A stretch of 64,000 nt of DNA, from contig SGBB01000011.1 of the NCBI GenBank assembly GCA_004195025.1, forward strand, positions 1-64,000, read 5' to 3'. The notes beneath the pieces are model-generated. The model had not been told where the DNA came from. It ran no database searches and worked only from the letters and a program-made list of their open reading frames with translations. Below, one piece after another: positions 26,751 to 36,269 of this stretch. How positions within the stretch are numbered: the stretch's first letter is position 1; each line of letters starts with the position of its first letter. Source of the DNA: Candidatus Acidulidesulfobacter diazotrophicus. GTDB lineage: Bacteria; SZUA-79; Acidulodesulfobacterales; Acidulodesulfobacteraceae. Made by a program: the position numbers and the translations under genes.

Positions 26751-26769
26751 GTAATTATCTTAATAATTA

Positions 26770-27507
26770 CTATTTCTTCCTGTGTCTAAATATTCTATTG
26801 CGATTTCGTATAGCATTTCTTTGTTGTTTTAAGAGTCTATTTCTATTACGATTTTGTCTAATAATTCTTCCTCTTTGCTGAATAGCCCTATTGCGATTTC
26901 GTATAGCATTTCTTCTAAAAATTTTCCTCATTTTAGGTCTATAAAAAGGATGTTTTGCATAAAATCTACCGGCATGTGAACGCCATAAATTATAGTGCCT
27001 TAAATAAGCATGGTGTCTTACCCACCAGCCTGGATGATATGTTCTATACCATGGCCCAATGTTGCTTCTCCACCATATAAAATAAGGTCTATAAGTAATA
27101 ATAGGAGGGGGAGGACCGTAAAGCAAAGGAGCAGGAAGATATATGGCAGGAGATAATGGAAACCATGGTCCTGAGTAGGCGCTGGCATAAATCCAGCTAT
27201 TGTTATACCATCTATAATAATATCCGTTATATCCATAAATGTAAGTTTGAAAAGGAGGATAATAATATGCGTTAACTCCATCTCCGAAAGAAAAAGCAAA
27301 ATTAGGAGTTGAAACGCTTATAAAACCTGCGGAATAAGCATTAGGGGTAGAATATGTCGCCCATCCGCTCAGATTAAATGCAAACAACATAATAACGGCA
27401 AAAAAGAGAACTAATTTTTTATTTTTAAATAAATCCTTGCTGCTTAATTTTAAAATTTCTAATAAAATCTTGTATATGGCTAAAATCATGTTATTTATTT
27501 GTTTCAT
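26770..27507 (-). CDS. Secreted Tyr/Trp-rich protein with basic Asn/Arg tail
   Basis: 245 residues with a signal-like hydrophobic segment (LVLFFAVIMLFAFNLSGWA), a central domain rich in Tyr, Trp and Pro (GYYYRWYNNSWIYAS, PPPPIITYRPYF), and a very basic tail with two copies of NAIRNRNR. The DNA of the tail repeats CTATTGCGATTTCGTATAGC at 26795 and 26888, a 93-bp (31-codon) period. Resembles YXWY-type secreted or cell-surface proteins common in deltaproteobacteria, of unknown function. Confidence 0.65.
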   Translation of the reverse strand: MKQINNMILAIYKILLEILKLSSKDLFKNKKLVLFFAVIMLFAFNLSGWATYSTPNAYSAGFISVSTPNFAFSFGDGVNAYYYPPFQTYIYGYNGYYYRWYNNSWIYASAYSGPWFPLSPAIYLPAPLLYGPPPPIITYRPYFIWWRSNIGPWYRTYHPGWWVRHHAYLRHYNLWRSHAGRFYAKHPFYRPKMRKIFRRNAIRNRNRAIQQRGRIIRQNRNRNRLLKQQRNAIRNRNRIFRHRKK

Positions 27508-27764
27508 GATTTTTACTCCTGTGAGTGTTTAATTAAATTATTATATTATTAATGTTTAAATAAAGTTTTTTACTTTAAAATAAAAATTTTTATAATTTTA
27601 TAATTATAATATCATACAAATATTACAATATTATAATTAATTTTTATACTTAATTAGTATAGCATATTTATTTAAAGACGTGAAATAATTTAGATGAAAT
27701 AATTGTCTGCTCTTGGTTTATATCTAAATGTTCGTTATATTAATAAATTATATATAATATTTTT

Positions 27765-27793
27765 TTGAGATATATTATAATATATATTATAAT
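27765..27793 (+). promoter_or_regulatory. Sigma-70 promoter with palindromic -10 region
   Basis: TTGAGA (27765-27770) and TATAAT (27788-27793) are 17 bp apart. The -10 lies in a 22-bp perfect palindrome (27773-27794), which could be a repressor site. The downstream gene begins at 27846 after a GGAGG site. The rest of 27508-27764 is AT-rich spacer. Confidence 0.65.
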
Positions 27794-27845
27794 ACAATCT
27801 ATTAATTAATATAACTAATATTTATTTTAAATGGAGGTTATTATC

Positions 27846-28514
27846 ATGTTTAATTATAAAGGTATAGTTTTACAAAGAATTGCTCATGACTGTTTTTTGG
27901 TTTCAAACGGTAAAATTAATTTTTATTTCGATCCTTTTAAAATAGAATCCGAAGAACTTCCAAAGGCAGATTATATTTTTATAACGCATGAACATTTTGA
28001 CCACTTCTCAATAGACGATATTAAAAAAATAATTAAAGAATCTTCTGTTTTATTTATGAATGAGATGACTAAAAAAGAATTAGGATCGCAGCTTCCGAAT
28101 AAAGTTGTAACAATTAAACCCGGCGATTCAATCGATTATAACGAAATTCACATTGAAGGAGTTCCGGCGTATAATATTAATAAATTTAGAGAACAAGGAA
28201 TTGTATATCATCCTAAAGAAGATAAAAAATTAGGATTTATAGTAACGTTTGACGGTATAAAAATTTATCATGCCGGTGATTCCGACAACATTCCAGAAAT
28301 GGAAAATTTAAAAGAAGAAAATATTGATATTTTACTTATACCTGTAAGCGGTACTTACGTAATGACTCCGCAAGAGGCTTCAGACGCTGCAATTATAATT
28401 AATGCGAAAGTTGCTATTCCTATGCATTATGGAGCGATTGTAGGTTCAGATGCCGATGCGCAAGATTTCGTTGAAAAAGTAAAGAAAAAAGGATTAGATG
28501 CTGTTTTGATTTAA
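27846..28514 (+). CDS. MBL-fold metal-dependent hydrolase
   Basis: 222 residues of the UPF0173-like metallo-beta-lactamase branch. Metal ligands are in THEHFDH (His48, His50, Asp52, His53), GDSDN and PMHYG. Start chosen at the ATG 27846, because the upstream in-frame ATG at 27831 overlaps the GGAGG Shine-Dalgarno. Substrate unknown. Confidence 0.85.
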   Translation: MFNYKGIVLQRIAHDCFLVSNGKINFYFDPFKIESEELPKADYIFITHEHFDHFSIDDIKKIIKESSVLFMNEMTKKELGSQLPNKVVTIKPGDSIDYNEIHIEGVPAYNINKFREQGIVYHPKEDKKLGFIVTFDGIKIYHAGDSDNIPEMENLKEENIDILLIPVSGTYVMTPQEASDAAIIINAKVAIPMHYGAIVGSDADAQDFVEKVKKKGLDAVLI

Positions 28515-28680
28515 TATTATATTTATACTCGCATGTGGGGGATGGATATATTTTTATATTTTTTATATTTTATTGATAGCTCAAAATAAGTATATTAACT
28601 AAACCAAAATAAAAACAATAAACAAATTTCACTAATTTAAATTTTATTTATATGTTTATGTTTTATATCGTATACACTAA

Positions 28681-29655
28681 ATGCAAAAAGAAAATTATTT
28701 ACCGATAGTAATAGAAAGTCTAATTTTCGGGAAAAATTCGGATTATCCGCTATATATTAAAACATATGAAAAATATGTTCTTTACAGGTCTAAAGCTTTG
28801 ATATTTTCACAGAGCGATGTTTTGAGGCTGAAAAATAACGGAGTCAATAATCTTTATATAAGGCAGGAAGATAAGAAAAAATACGATGAAGATATGATTA
28901 ATCATTTAAATGGCATTATATCGGCTAACGGTGTAAGTTCTGAAGATAAAACAGTCAGTATTTATAATTATTCAAAAATATACGCTCAATATGTTATAAC
29001 TACTGGCAATCTTAAAGATACAAAAGAACAATTAAAGCAAGTTATTGAAACTATCATTGAATATATTCTTGTAAGCGACCTTGCTTTTATTAATATTATC
29101 AATCTGTCTAAATACGATGCAAGTGAAGTAGGACATGGAATAAATGTCAGCATTTATGCTATGGCGCTTGCAGGCAGATTAGGATTTACAAATAAATTAT
29201 CTCTTTACGAAATAGGGTTGGCAGGATTAACTCATGACATAGGAAAGCTAAAGATTCCAAAACAATTATTGCAAAAAAAAGATTTAACTGAAGAAGAATT
29301 AAATGAAATAAAAAAGCATCCTATTTATTCAAAAGAAACTTTAATAGAAAATGAATTTGACAATAGTAATATAATAAATGCCGTCGTTGAACATCATGAA
29401 GCTTCAAACGGAACAGGATATCCATATGGTAAAATTGAAGAAAATATTTCTACTTTTGGCAAGATAATGATGATTGCCAATAAATTCGATTCTTTAGCAA
29501 GAGATTTGCCGTATAGAATTAAATTAGAAAAAAAAGATGCATTAAATAATATGACGTTAAACAAAGAACTGTATAATAATGCATTTTTGAAAGAATTTAT
29601 ATTACTTATAAAGGAATCGGATGAAAAAATGCCTATAGTTAAGTTAAATATTTAA
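28681..29655 (+). CDS. HD-GYP domain protein (probable c-di-GMP phosphodiesterase)
   Basis: 324 residues. An N-terminal region of about 150 residues resembles the DUF3391-like part often found before HD-GYP domains. The catalytic domain has His185-Asp186 in THDIGK, HHE at 238-240 and NGTGYP with GYP at 246-248. These are the residues expected for a c-di-GMP-hydrolysing enzyme. No GGDEF gene is nearby. A link to adhesin or biofilm control is plausible but unproven. Confidence 0.88.
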   Translation: MQKENYLPIVIESLIFGKNSDYPLYIKTYEKYVLYRSKALIFSQSDVLRLKNNGVNNLYIRQEDKKKYDEDMINHLNGIISANGVSSEDKTVSIYNYSKIYAQYVITTGNLKDTKEQLKQVIETIIEYILVSDLAFINIINLSKYDASEVGHGINVSIYAMALAGRLGFTNKLSLYEIGLAGLTHDIGKLKIPKQLLQKKDLTEEELNEIKKHPIYSKETLIENEFDNSNIINAVVEHHEASNGTGYPYGKIEENISTFGKIMMIANKFDSLARDLPYRIKLEKKDALNNMTLNKELYNNAFLKEFILLIKESDEKMPIVKLNI

Positions 29656-29673
29656 AAATACTAAAATTATTTC

Positions 29674-30378
29674 TCAATCCCTTTGCTGACCGAATAAATT
29701 TAAAAGCATCAAAAAAAGATTTATAAAATCAAGGTAAAGAGTTAATGCCCCTAACACTGTCTCCTTTCTTTCGTCAAAAGATCCGCTTAAATAAATCTGC
29801 TTTAGTTTTTGCATATCGTAGGCCGTTAATCCTAAAAATATTACGACTCCAAGTATAGAAATAATATACATTAGAGTACTGCTGTGTAAAAAAAAGTTTA
29901 TGAACATAGCTACTATTATTGAAATTAAACCCACCATCATAAAATTACCCATAGATGTCAAGTCTTTCTTGGTAGTGTAGCCGATAAAAGCAAGTAAACC
30001 GAAGGAGAAAGCAGTTAAAAAAAATACTAATCCTATGGATTGCGCAGTATAAATTAAAAAAATAGTTGAAAATGTAATGCCAGTAAGAGCTGCATATAAA
30101 ATAAATATAGTTTCGCTCAAGACGACCGGTAATTTATTAATGCCGAATGAAAGCCCTAAAACGGCAGCAAGCTGTAATCCTATAAGCAGATAAAACAATA
30201 ACACATGGGTACTGAGAAATATTACAATAGGTTTATCGGAAGATACAAATTCAGCAATAATACCTGTAATAGCAAGCCCCAAAAGCATCCAAGTAAAAAC
30301 GCCCCTGAAAAAATCTGATAGTCCTTCTCTTGCATCTGTGCCATAAGCAGATTTTACAGCCTGATTTCCAAAATTCAT
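29674..30378 (-). CDS. Bax inhibitor-1/YccA-family membrane protein
   Basis: 234 residues with about seven membrane helices, a soluble N-terminal tail and a loop with FDERKETVLGALTLYLDFINLF at the C-terminus, the family signature. In E. coli the relatives YccA and YbhL act around FtsH or as channels; the role here is unknown. Confidence 0.9.
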   Translation of the reverse strand: MNFGNQAVKSAYGTDAREGLSDFFRGVFTWMLLGLAITGIIAEFVSSDKPIVIFLSTHVLLFYLLIGLQLAAVLGLSFGINKLPVVLSETIFILYAALTGITFSTIFLIYTAQSIGLVFFLTAFSFGLLAFIGYTTKKDLTSMGNFMMVGLISIIVAMFINFFLHSSTLMYIISILGVVIFLGLTAYDMQKLKQIYLSGSFDERKETVLGALTLYLDFINLFLMLLNLFGQQRD

Positions 30379-30491
30379 TTTAATATACCCCTTTAATAAT
30401 ATACCCCTAAAAATAATTATATTATATTATATTATATTTAGTTAATAAATAATCCATGTATGTTTCTTATTAATTTTAAATACCTGTTGAA

Positions 30492-30514
30492 AATTTCTAT
30501 CGGCAATTTTGGGA
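30492..30514 (+). repeat. Solo copy of the 17-bp terminal repeat
   Basis: This 23-bp stretch, containing TTTCTATCGGCAATTTT, is identical to 36151-36173, the right end of the element at 35959-36169. No second inverted end is seen nearby. Confidence 0.8.
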
Positions 30515-30592
30515 AAATAATCAGTATTGAAAATTTATTTATTATTGTATTTTGTAGATATTTTTATATTTTATTATAAAAATAAAATGAAA

Positions 30593-31582
30593 TCAATCTA
30601 ATTTAAGCTTATATCCATTAGCCTTAAGCCATTTAATGCTGATTTTATAATCAGGGATAATAAAATTGACATGGCTCCAAAAACTTTGAGAGTGATTTTT
30701 ATGTATCGTATGTGATAATTCATGGATTATTACATAATCAATAATATTTATCGGAGCCATTATAAGTTTCCAGTTTATCCTTATAGAATTTTCAAAAGAG
30801 CATGACCCCCATCTTTTCTCGGCGGAAGATAATTTTAATTTTTTGAAATGGAAATTGTTTAATTTTGAATGCAATTTTACGCGTTCAGATATTAATTCAA
30901 ATGCTTTTTGTTTATAAAAGTTTTCAAAAAATAATTTAAGATTATTTCGCTTCGCGTCGGGTATGTTTAAATCTTTTTCATTATTATTAATGTTATTTGT
31001 ATTATCATAAACCGTTGATTCATTAGACATTATTTTCATGTTTATGTTTTCATTATAACTTTCAACGGCTTTGAAATATTCATTAAATAAATATATTTTT
31101 TGATTAGTTTCATCAAGTGTCAGACAATAATATCCTGAAGCAAATTCTTTTTTAGAAATGTCGCCGCGTATAATATTATTATAGTCTTCTATATTTTTGA
31201 TGATTTGAAGTTTATAGTTTTTTCCGAGATATAAAAAATCGTCCCCGTCTATAAAAGTTTTTGACTTAAATAAAGCTTTTCTATTTTCCATTAGTTCAAT
31301 TTTTTCTTTCAGCCATTTTTCATTTTTTTTAATAATGCCGGGGATTTTAGAGTCTGCAAAATTAATCGGCAATCTTAATATTAAAGTGGCTGAAGGAGTG
31401 ACTTCCAATGTTACGGTTCGTCTTCTGCTTTTTATAACTTTCTCAATCCTATTTTTATTTATAATAGAAGAGTCAAAAAACAGATTTTTTATTTTATCCG
31501 GATCCACTAATTTATAATTATATTTATTTTTAGTTTTGGCAAATATACCGAATACGCAGAATTTTTTTTTATTTTTAGTCAT
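30593..31582 (-). CDS. YgjP-like (DUF45) metal-dependent peptidase
   Basis: 329 residues. The zinc motif HELSH is in VIIHELSHTIHKNHSQSFW, preceded by KRWGSCS and INWKLIMAP, all hallmarks of the M48-like YgjP family. The protein is about 100 residues longer than usual owing to an Asn-rich central insertion (around NTNNINNNEKD). Function in the family is not established. Confidence 0.85.
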   Translation of the reverse strand: MTKNKKKFCVFGIFAKTKNKYNYKLVDPDKIKNLFFDSSIINKNRIEKVIKSRRRTVTLEVTPSATLILRLPINFADSKIPGIIKKNEKWLKEKIELMENRKALFKSKTFIDGDDFLYLGKNYKLQIIKNIEDYNNIIRGDISKKEFASGYYCLTLDETNQKIYLFNEYFKAVESYNENINMKIMSNESTVYDNTNNINNNEKDLNIPDAKRNNLKLFFENFYKQKAFELISERVKLHSKLNNFHFKKLKLSSAEKRWGSCSFENSIRINWKLIMAPINIIDYVIIHELSHTIHKNHSQSFWSHVNFIIPDYKISIKWLKANGYKLKLD

Positions 31583-31706
31583 CTTAAGAATGGACGAGAT
31601 ATAAATTGCAGCTTATAAATAATTTAAAGAAAGAAATATGTCAGATTAAAATTTAATAAAGATTCTGATTTACTTAAAAATACTTGGTTAAATTTATTTA
31701 AATAAA

Positions 31707-31792
31707 TGGTGCCGAAGGCCGGAATCGAACCGGCACGGAAATTATCCACCACCCCCTCAAGATGGCGTGTCTACCAATTCCACCACTTCGGC
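31707..31792 (-). tRNA. tRNA-Leu (GAG)
   Basis: The reverse complement starts GCCGAAGTGGTGGAATTGG and ends CCTTCGGCACCA, with encoded CCA. The acceptor stem pairs GCCGAAG/CTTCGGC, the T-arm is GCCGGTTCGATTCCGGC, and there is a long variable arm typical of tRNA-Leu. The anticodon loop TTGAGGG gives GAG (reads CUC/CUU). It lies 49 nt after secG, the same neighbour as leuU in E. coli. Confidence 0.95.
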
Positions 31793-31841
31793 ATATTAGA
31801 ACATCTTAAAAAATAAGAGGTGCGCTTGGGTTAAATCAATT

Positions 31842-32279
31842 CTATTTTTTGACTGGTTTGTTTGTTTTTGAACTTGCCGATATTACATTGCTTTTAACAG
31901 ACGCATTAGCTGTTTTATTAATTGTCGCCGGTTTTTTAACAGGATTTATAGCATTAGCTTTTTTAGATGCATTTTTATTAACTATAGAAGTAACTGCGGA
32001 AGCTGTTTTTACAGGTTTTTTAAGATAGTGTTTTATAGATATAGGACTAACCTGCTTTGCGGATATATAGCTGATTAAAAATGCAGAACCGAGAAAAATA
32101 GCGGCAAGTATTGCGGTAGTTTTTGTTAAAAAATTTCCTGCCCCTGAAGCTCCGAACACGGTTTGTGAACTTCCTCCGAATACGGCGCCCATTTCTTGAC
32201 CTTTGCCCTGCTGCATTAAAATCACGATAACAAGAAAAATAGCCGAAACTATTAAAACCACTGTTAAAAATGCAATCAT
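31842..32279 (-). CDS. secG: Preprotein translocase subunit SecG
   Basis: 145 residues: two membrane helices (about 3-20 and 55-75) flanking MQQGKGQEMGAVFGGSSQTVFG, the SecG signature, then a low-complexity Ala/Lys/Asn tail that is longer than usual. Part of the SecYEG channel. Cotranscription with the tRNA-Leu downstream is likely. Confidence 0.93.
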   Translation of the reverse strand: MIAFLTVVLIVSAIFLVIVILMQQGKGQEMGAVFGGSSQTVFGASGAGNFLTKTTAILAAIFLGSAFLISYISAKQVSPISIKHYLKKPVKTASAVTSIVNKNASKKANAINPVKKPATINKTANASVKSNVISASSKTNKPVKK

Positions 32280-32388
32280 AGTATAATTATTTTTTATTAA
32301 AATTAATTAAGTTAGTTTATTAAAATTGTATTTATAATCGTATTTAATGATAAATACTTTCTTGATGTTCTTTATGTTCTTTATGTTC

Positions 32389-32418
32389 TTGATGATTAAT
32401 ATTAATATTAATCATCAA
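32389..32418. promoter_or_regulatory. 30-bp perfect palindrome between PAP2 and secG genes
   Basis: TTGATGATTAAT at 32389-32400, then ATTAAT, then the complementary arm to 32418, fully self-complementary. It is preceded by repeated TTCTTTATG. It may be a terminator for the upstream PAP2 gene or an operator for secG; there is no clear T-run. Confidence 0.45.
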
Positions 32419-32470
32419 ATATATGCAATATATCTATAAATATTAATATTATAAAATTATAGCAATAATG

Positions 32471-33061
32471 TCAATTTTTAATTTTTTCAAAATTGTATCC
32501 GCTTGTTTTTGTAATTTTTTTATAAATTATCAAGGTAAGTTTAGCAAAACAGTATCCTAAAATTCCTCCTGCAATTACATCTAAAGGATAATGTTCGCCG
32601 TCGTACACTCTGGAGAATGCGACTATTGCAGCTAATATATAAAATAATTTATAATGTTTAGGAAAAAAATAAGCCATAGCTACGGCTAATGAAAAAGCAG
32701 TTGTTGAGTGGCCTGACGGAAATGAATATTCAGTAAGGTGTCTTCCTAGAAGATCAATATGCACTGTTCCTTGTTCTATCATTTTATGCATAGCGACAAT
32801 AGGCCTCGGTCTATTGACTAATCTTTTTAAAATTATATCAAATATCCCGGGAACTAATTGGGTAATAAGCAATAAAAAGAAAGATTTTTTAAAATTTTGT
32901 TTATTATAAATATAAACAAATAATAAAACTATCCAGTAAACAACCCAGCCGTTTCCAAGAAATGTAACGGCCCTCATATTTTCATTAAGCATTGAAAAAT
33001 GGAAATTATTGTTTATTAATAAAAACAATAAAGTATCTAAATGTAATATGTAAGACAGCAT
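32471..33061 (-). CDS. PAP2-family membrane phosphatase
   Basis: 196 residues, several membrane helices, and the three acid-phosphatase motifs: KRLVNRPRP, PSGHSTT and SRVYDGEHYPLD. Likely dephosphorylates a lipid phosphate such as undecaprenyl pyrophosphate or a phosphatidyl species. Divergent from the sugar-nucleotide gene that follows. Confidence 0.88.
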   Translation of the reverse strand: MLSYILHLDTLLFLLINNNFHFSMLNENMRAVTFLGNGWVVYWIVLLFVYIYNKQNFKKSFFLLLITQLVPGIFDIILKRLVNRPRPIVAMHKMIEQGTVHIDLLGRHLTEYSFPSGHSTTAFSLAVAMAYFFPKHYKLFYILAAIVAFSRVYDGEHYPLDVIAGGILGYCFAKLTLIIYKKITKTSGYNFEKIKN

Positions 33062-33180
33062 AATTTTTTATTAAAATTTATTATTTTTTTTGAATAATTA
33101 AGATATAATTTAAATATATGTTAAATAACTTATCATATTTCACGCAATAAATAAAATAAAAAAAGGAGGAAAATTAATCT

Positions 33181-35706
33181 ATGCAAGCTGTTATTATGGC
33201 TGGAGGTTTTGGAACAAGACTTAAGCCGTTAACGAATAATACTCCGAAACCTATGCTGCATGTCGCCAACAAGCCGATGATGGAGCATGTAATAAATTTA
33301 TTAAAAAAATATTCAATTAAAGACCTTATAATTTTACTTTACGTCCAGCCTGAAATTATAACAAACTATTTTAAAGACGGAAGCAAGTTCGGAGTTAATA
33401 TTAAATATATTTTAGCCGAAGAAGATTACGGAACTGCAGGAAGCGTTAAAAATGTGGAAAAATTTATTGAAGAAGATACCTTTATGGTTATAAGCGCAGA
33501 TATCATTACTGATTTTAATCTTCAAAAACCGATTGATTTTCATAAAGAAAAAAATTCAGATGCGACGATAGTTTTAACTCGAGTTGAAAATCCGCTTCCT
33601 TATGGAATAGTTATTACCGATGATGAAGGAAAAATTAATAAATTTCTTGAAAAACCTTCATGGTCGGAAGTTTTTAGCGATACTATAAACACGGGAATTT
33701 ATATCTTAAATAAAAATGTATTTAAATTTATCCCTGAAAAAAAAGAATTTGATTTTTCTAAAGAACTTTTTCCTTCTATTATGAAAAATAATATGAATTT
33801 ATATGGCTTTAATTCCGACGGTTACTGGAAAGATGTAGGTACGCTTTCTGAATACAGGCAAAGCCATCTTGATATAATTGCCGGAAAAGTGCATATTAAT
33901 ATAGACGGTGGACATTTAACAAAAAAAAATATACATATTGCAGAAGGTACAATAATAGATATAACTTCAGATGTTGAGAATTCAATATTCGGCAAAAATA
34001 TTAAAGTAATGCAGCACTGCAAAATTAACAACTGCGTTATAGGAGACAATGTAATTATACATGAAGATACGTCGGTAAGCGGCTCTGTTATAGGCAAAAA
34101 TTCCCGTATAGGCAGTTCATGCGAAATGCAGGAAACTATATTAGGATATAAAACCCAAATAGGAAATAATGTTTTTGTCGGCACAGGCGGAATTATTTCA
34201 GATGTTTGTATAATCGGAAACAATGCCATTATAAATCCCAACGTTAAAATATGGCCGTTTAAAAATGTAGAAGATGGGGCAATACTTTCGGAAAGTTTAA
34301 TATGGTCAGATAAATGGAGCGCAAGAATTTTCGGTCAGTATGGGATTACAGGTCTTGCCAATTATGAAATCACTCCTGAATTTTGTTCAAAATTAGGCGC
34401 TGCATTCGGAGCATCCATGGGCAAGTCTAAAACGATATCTATTTCAAGAGACAGCCATAAAGCCTCCAGGCTTTTCTCAAGAGCTATAATGTCGGGAGTT
34501 CTTTCCGTAGGCGTTAATGTAAATGATTTTAGCGATACTCCGATACCTATCGCAAGATATCAAGCGAGACAGTATAAAACTTTCGGCGGCATTCATGTTA
34601 GGAAACATCCTTTTGATAAAAAATTGATAAATATTAAATTTTTTGATTCGGAAGGGTTAGACCTTTCTCCCGCAAATGAACAGAAGATAGAAAGGCTATT
34701 CTTCAGGGAAGATTTCACAAGAGTAAGTTCGGAAGATACGGGAGAAATTTTTTATCCGACCCATGGAACGGAATATTATACGGACGGATTTTTAAAGACA
34801 ATAGATTTAGAAAAAATTACTAAAAGAAATTTTAAAATAGTCATAGATTATTCTTACGGTTCTTCCAGTAAAATATTTCCGGCTATAATCGGCAAGTTAG
34901 AAATTGAATCTGTTCATCTGAATGCTAATCTTGACCAGACTAAAATAACCAAAACAGACAAAGAATTTAAAAAATCGCTGAAAGATCTTTCAAGTATTGT
35001 TAAGTCTATTAATGCAGATATCGGTATATTTATGGATAACGGCGGTGAAAAAATTTATATATGCGATGAAAACGGCGATATAATTGATGGCAACACCGCT
35101 CTTTCGCTGATGAGTCTTTTAGTAATGAAGACTGAAAAGCAGAATAAAATTATTTCGGTGCCAGTAAATGCTTCGTTTAATATAAATAAATTAGCAAAAG
35201 AATATAACTTTGAAATAATTCCCGCAAAAAATTTTTCAAGCGCTCTCATGGAAAAAGCCGCAAGTTCTCAAATATGTTTTACCGGAGACAATGAAGGCGG
35301 ATACATATATCCCGTATTTCAGCCTGCATTTGACGGAATGTATTCAATCATAAAGCTTTTAGAAATGCTGGCTACATTAGATACTTCAATTAAAAATGAA
35401 CTTAGATATATAGAGCCGAGCCATTTTGAATATACTACGGTATCGTGTCCAATAGAATTAAAGGGTTTTATTATGAGAAAATTTTTAGAAACATATAGAG
35501 ATGAAAATGCATTATTTGTTGACGGAATAAAACTTTTCAAAAAAGACGGATGCGGATGGGTTTTATCCGCTCCAGCATCGGAAGGAGCATATTTTGAAAT
35601 TTATTCTGAATGTAAAACTAAAGATGAAGCGCTTGAATTTTTAAATCAATTTAAAAACAACATAGAAGAATGGAAAAACGAAAGAGCATTCACTTTTCAA
35701 TCTTGA
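33181..35706 (+). CDS. Mannose-1-phosphate guanylyltransferase/phosphomannomutase-like fusion
   Basis: 841 residues. The N-terminal nucleotidyltransferase (1-230) begins MAGGFGTRLKPLTNNTPKPM. A left-handed beta-helix (about 240-370) and a phosphohexomutase-like region (about 380-835) follow. In the mutase part the catalytic serine loop (TASHNP in active enzymes) reads GIHVRKHPFD, and the metal loop (DGDxDR) reads MDNGGEK, so mutase activity is doubtful. Similar degenerate forms are known in fused homologues from other bacteria. Probably makes GDP-mannose or another NDP-sugar for the envelope. A strong AAAGGAGG site precedes it. Confidence 0.85.
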   Translation: MQAVIMAGGFGTRLKPLTNNTPKPMLHVANKPMMEHVINLLKKYSIKDLIILLYVQPEIITNYFKDGSKFGVNIKYILAEEDYGTAGSVKNVEKFIEEDTFMVISADIITDFNLQKPIDFHKEKNSDATIVLTRVENPLPYGIVITDDEGKINKFLEKPSWSEVFSDTINTGIYILNKNVFKFIPEKKEFDFSKELFPSIMKNNMNLYGFNSDGYWKDVGTLSEYRQSHLDIIAGKVHINIDGGHLTKKNIHIAEGTIIDITSDVENSIFGKNIKVMQHCKINNCVIGDNVIIHEDTSVSGSVIGKNSRIGSSCEMQETILGYKTQIGNNVFVGTGGIISDVCIIGNNAIINPNVKIWPFKNVEDGAILSESLIWSDKWSARIFGQYGITGLANYEITPEFCSKLGAAFGASMGKSKTISISRDSHKASRLFSRAIMSGVLSVGVNVNDFSDTPIPIARYQARQYKTFGGIHVRKHPFDKKLINIKFFDSEGLDLSPANEQKIERLFFREDFTRVSSEDTGEIFYPTHGTEYYTDGFLKTIDLEKITKRNFKIVIDYSYGSSSKIFPAIIGKLEIESVHLNANLDQTKITKTDKEFKKSLKDLSSIVKSINADIGIFMDNGGEKIYICDENGDIIDGNTALSLMSLLVMKTEKQNKIISVPVNASFNINKLAKEYNFEIIPAKNFSSALMEKAASSQICFTGDNEGGYIYPVFQPAFDGMYSIIKLLEMLATLDTSIKNELRYIEPSHFEYTTVSCPIELKGFIMRKFLETYRDENALFVDGIKLFKKDGCGWVLSAPASEGAYFEIYSECKTKDEALEFLNQFKNNIEEWKNERAFTFQS

Positions 35707-35768
35707 AATGTTTAAAAGATGTTTAAAAAAATAAAATTTGATGGAAATAAAGACAATATGATAATAAA

Positions 35769-35960
35769 ATGAGTTCGTTCCCTTCAAATTTTGAAGGGAA
35801 AAAAGTAATAAACAAAAGTTTCGTCGACGGATATAAAATATTTTTTGAAGATGATGCGTGGCTTTTAGCAAGGCTTTTAGGCACGGAAGATGTTATGAGA
35901 ATATATGGAGAAGGAGATACTCGGGATAATTTAAATTTATTAATTGAATCATTTACTTAA
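35769..35960 (+). pseudogene. Phosphohexomutase C-terminal domain fragment
   Basis: 63 codons encode a peptide with DGYKIFFEDDAWLLARLLGT followed by EDVMRIYGEG, the last domain of phosphoglucomutase/phosphomannomutase proteins (R.SGTE phosphate loop, here RLLGTE). The other three domains are absent; the previous gene ends 62 bp upstream and has its own domain IV. The stop codon overlaps the left end of the 35959-36169 element. Most simply a decayed gene end; a functional stand-alone domain is possible. Confidence 0.6.
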
Positions 35961-36169
35961 AATTGCCGATAGAAAATTTTATTCTGGATGACCGCTTCGC
36001 TCTCGTGCCTAACGACACTCGTGAAGTTTCCTTCGGAACTTTCCTGCTTACGCAGGAATGACTTTGCTGGGTTTTATCATTTCACCCTTTGGGTGTCATT
36101 CCCGCGTAAGCGGGAATCCAGTGTTATTAAAGCATTGGAGTATTTTTAACAATTTCTATCGGCAATTTT
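35959..36169. mobile_element. 211-bp non-coding element with 17-bp perfect terminal inverted repeats
   Basis: AAAATTGCCGATAGAAA (35959-35975) and TTTCTATCGGCAATTTT (36153-36169) are exact inverted repeats. The interior has no gene but holds several hairpins of the GGATTCC-type repeat family. The right end recurs as a 23-bp identical copy at 30492-30514. This has the form of a miniature transposable element or a composite repeat; no transposase is visible. Confidence 0.6.
36031..36122. repeat. Inverted pair of GGATTCC-type palindromic repeats
   Basis: A first hairpin (TTCCTGCTTACGCAGGAA, then TGAC) at about 36031-36052 faces a second (GTCATTCCCGCGTAAGCGGG, then AATCCAG) at about 36095-36121 in the opposite orientation. 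This is a REPIN-like doublet. Degenerate relatives extend left to 35982. Confidence 0.75.
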
Positions 36170-36269
36170 GGGATTTAAAAATTATTTGAATAATTAATTA
36201 GTTATGATATTGTAATTAAATTATAATAATTTATAATTATTATAAACTTATAATAGGAGTTATATATTT

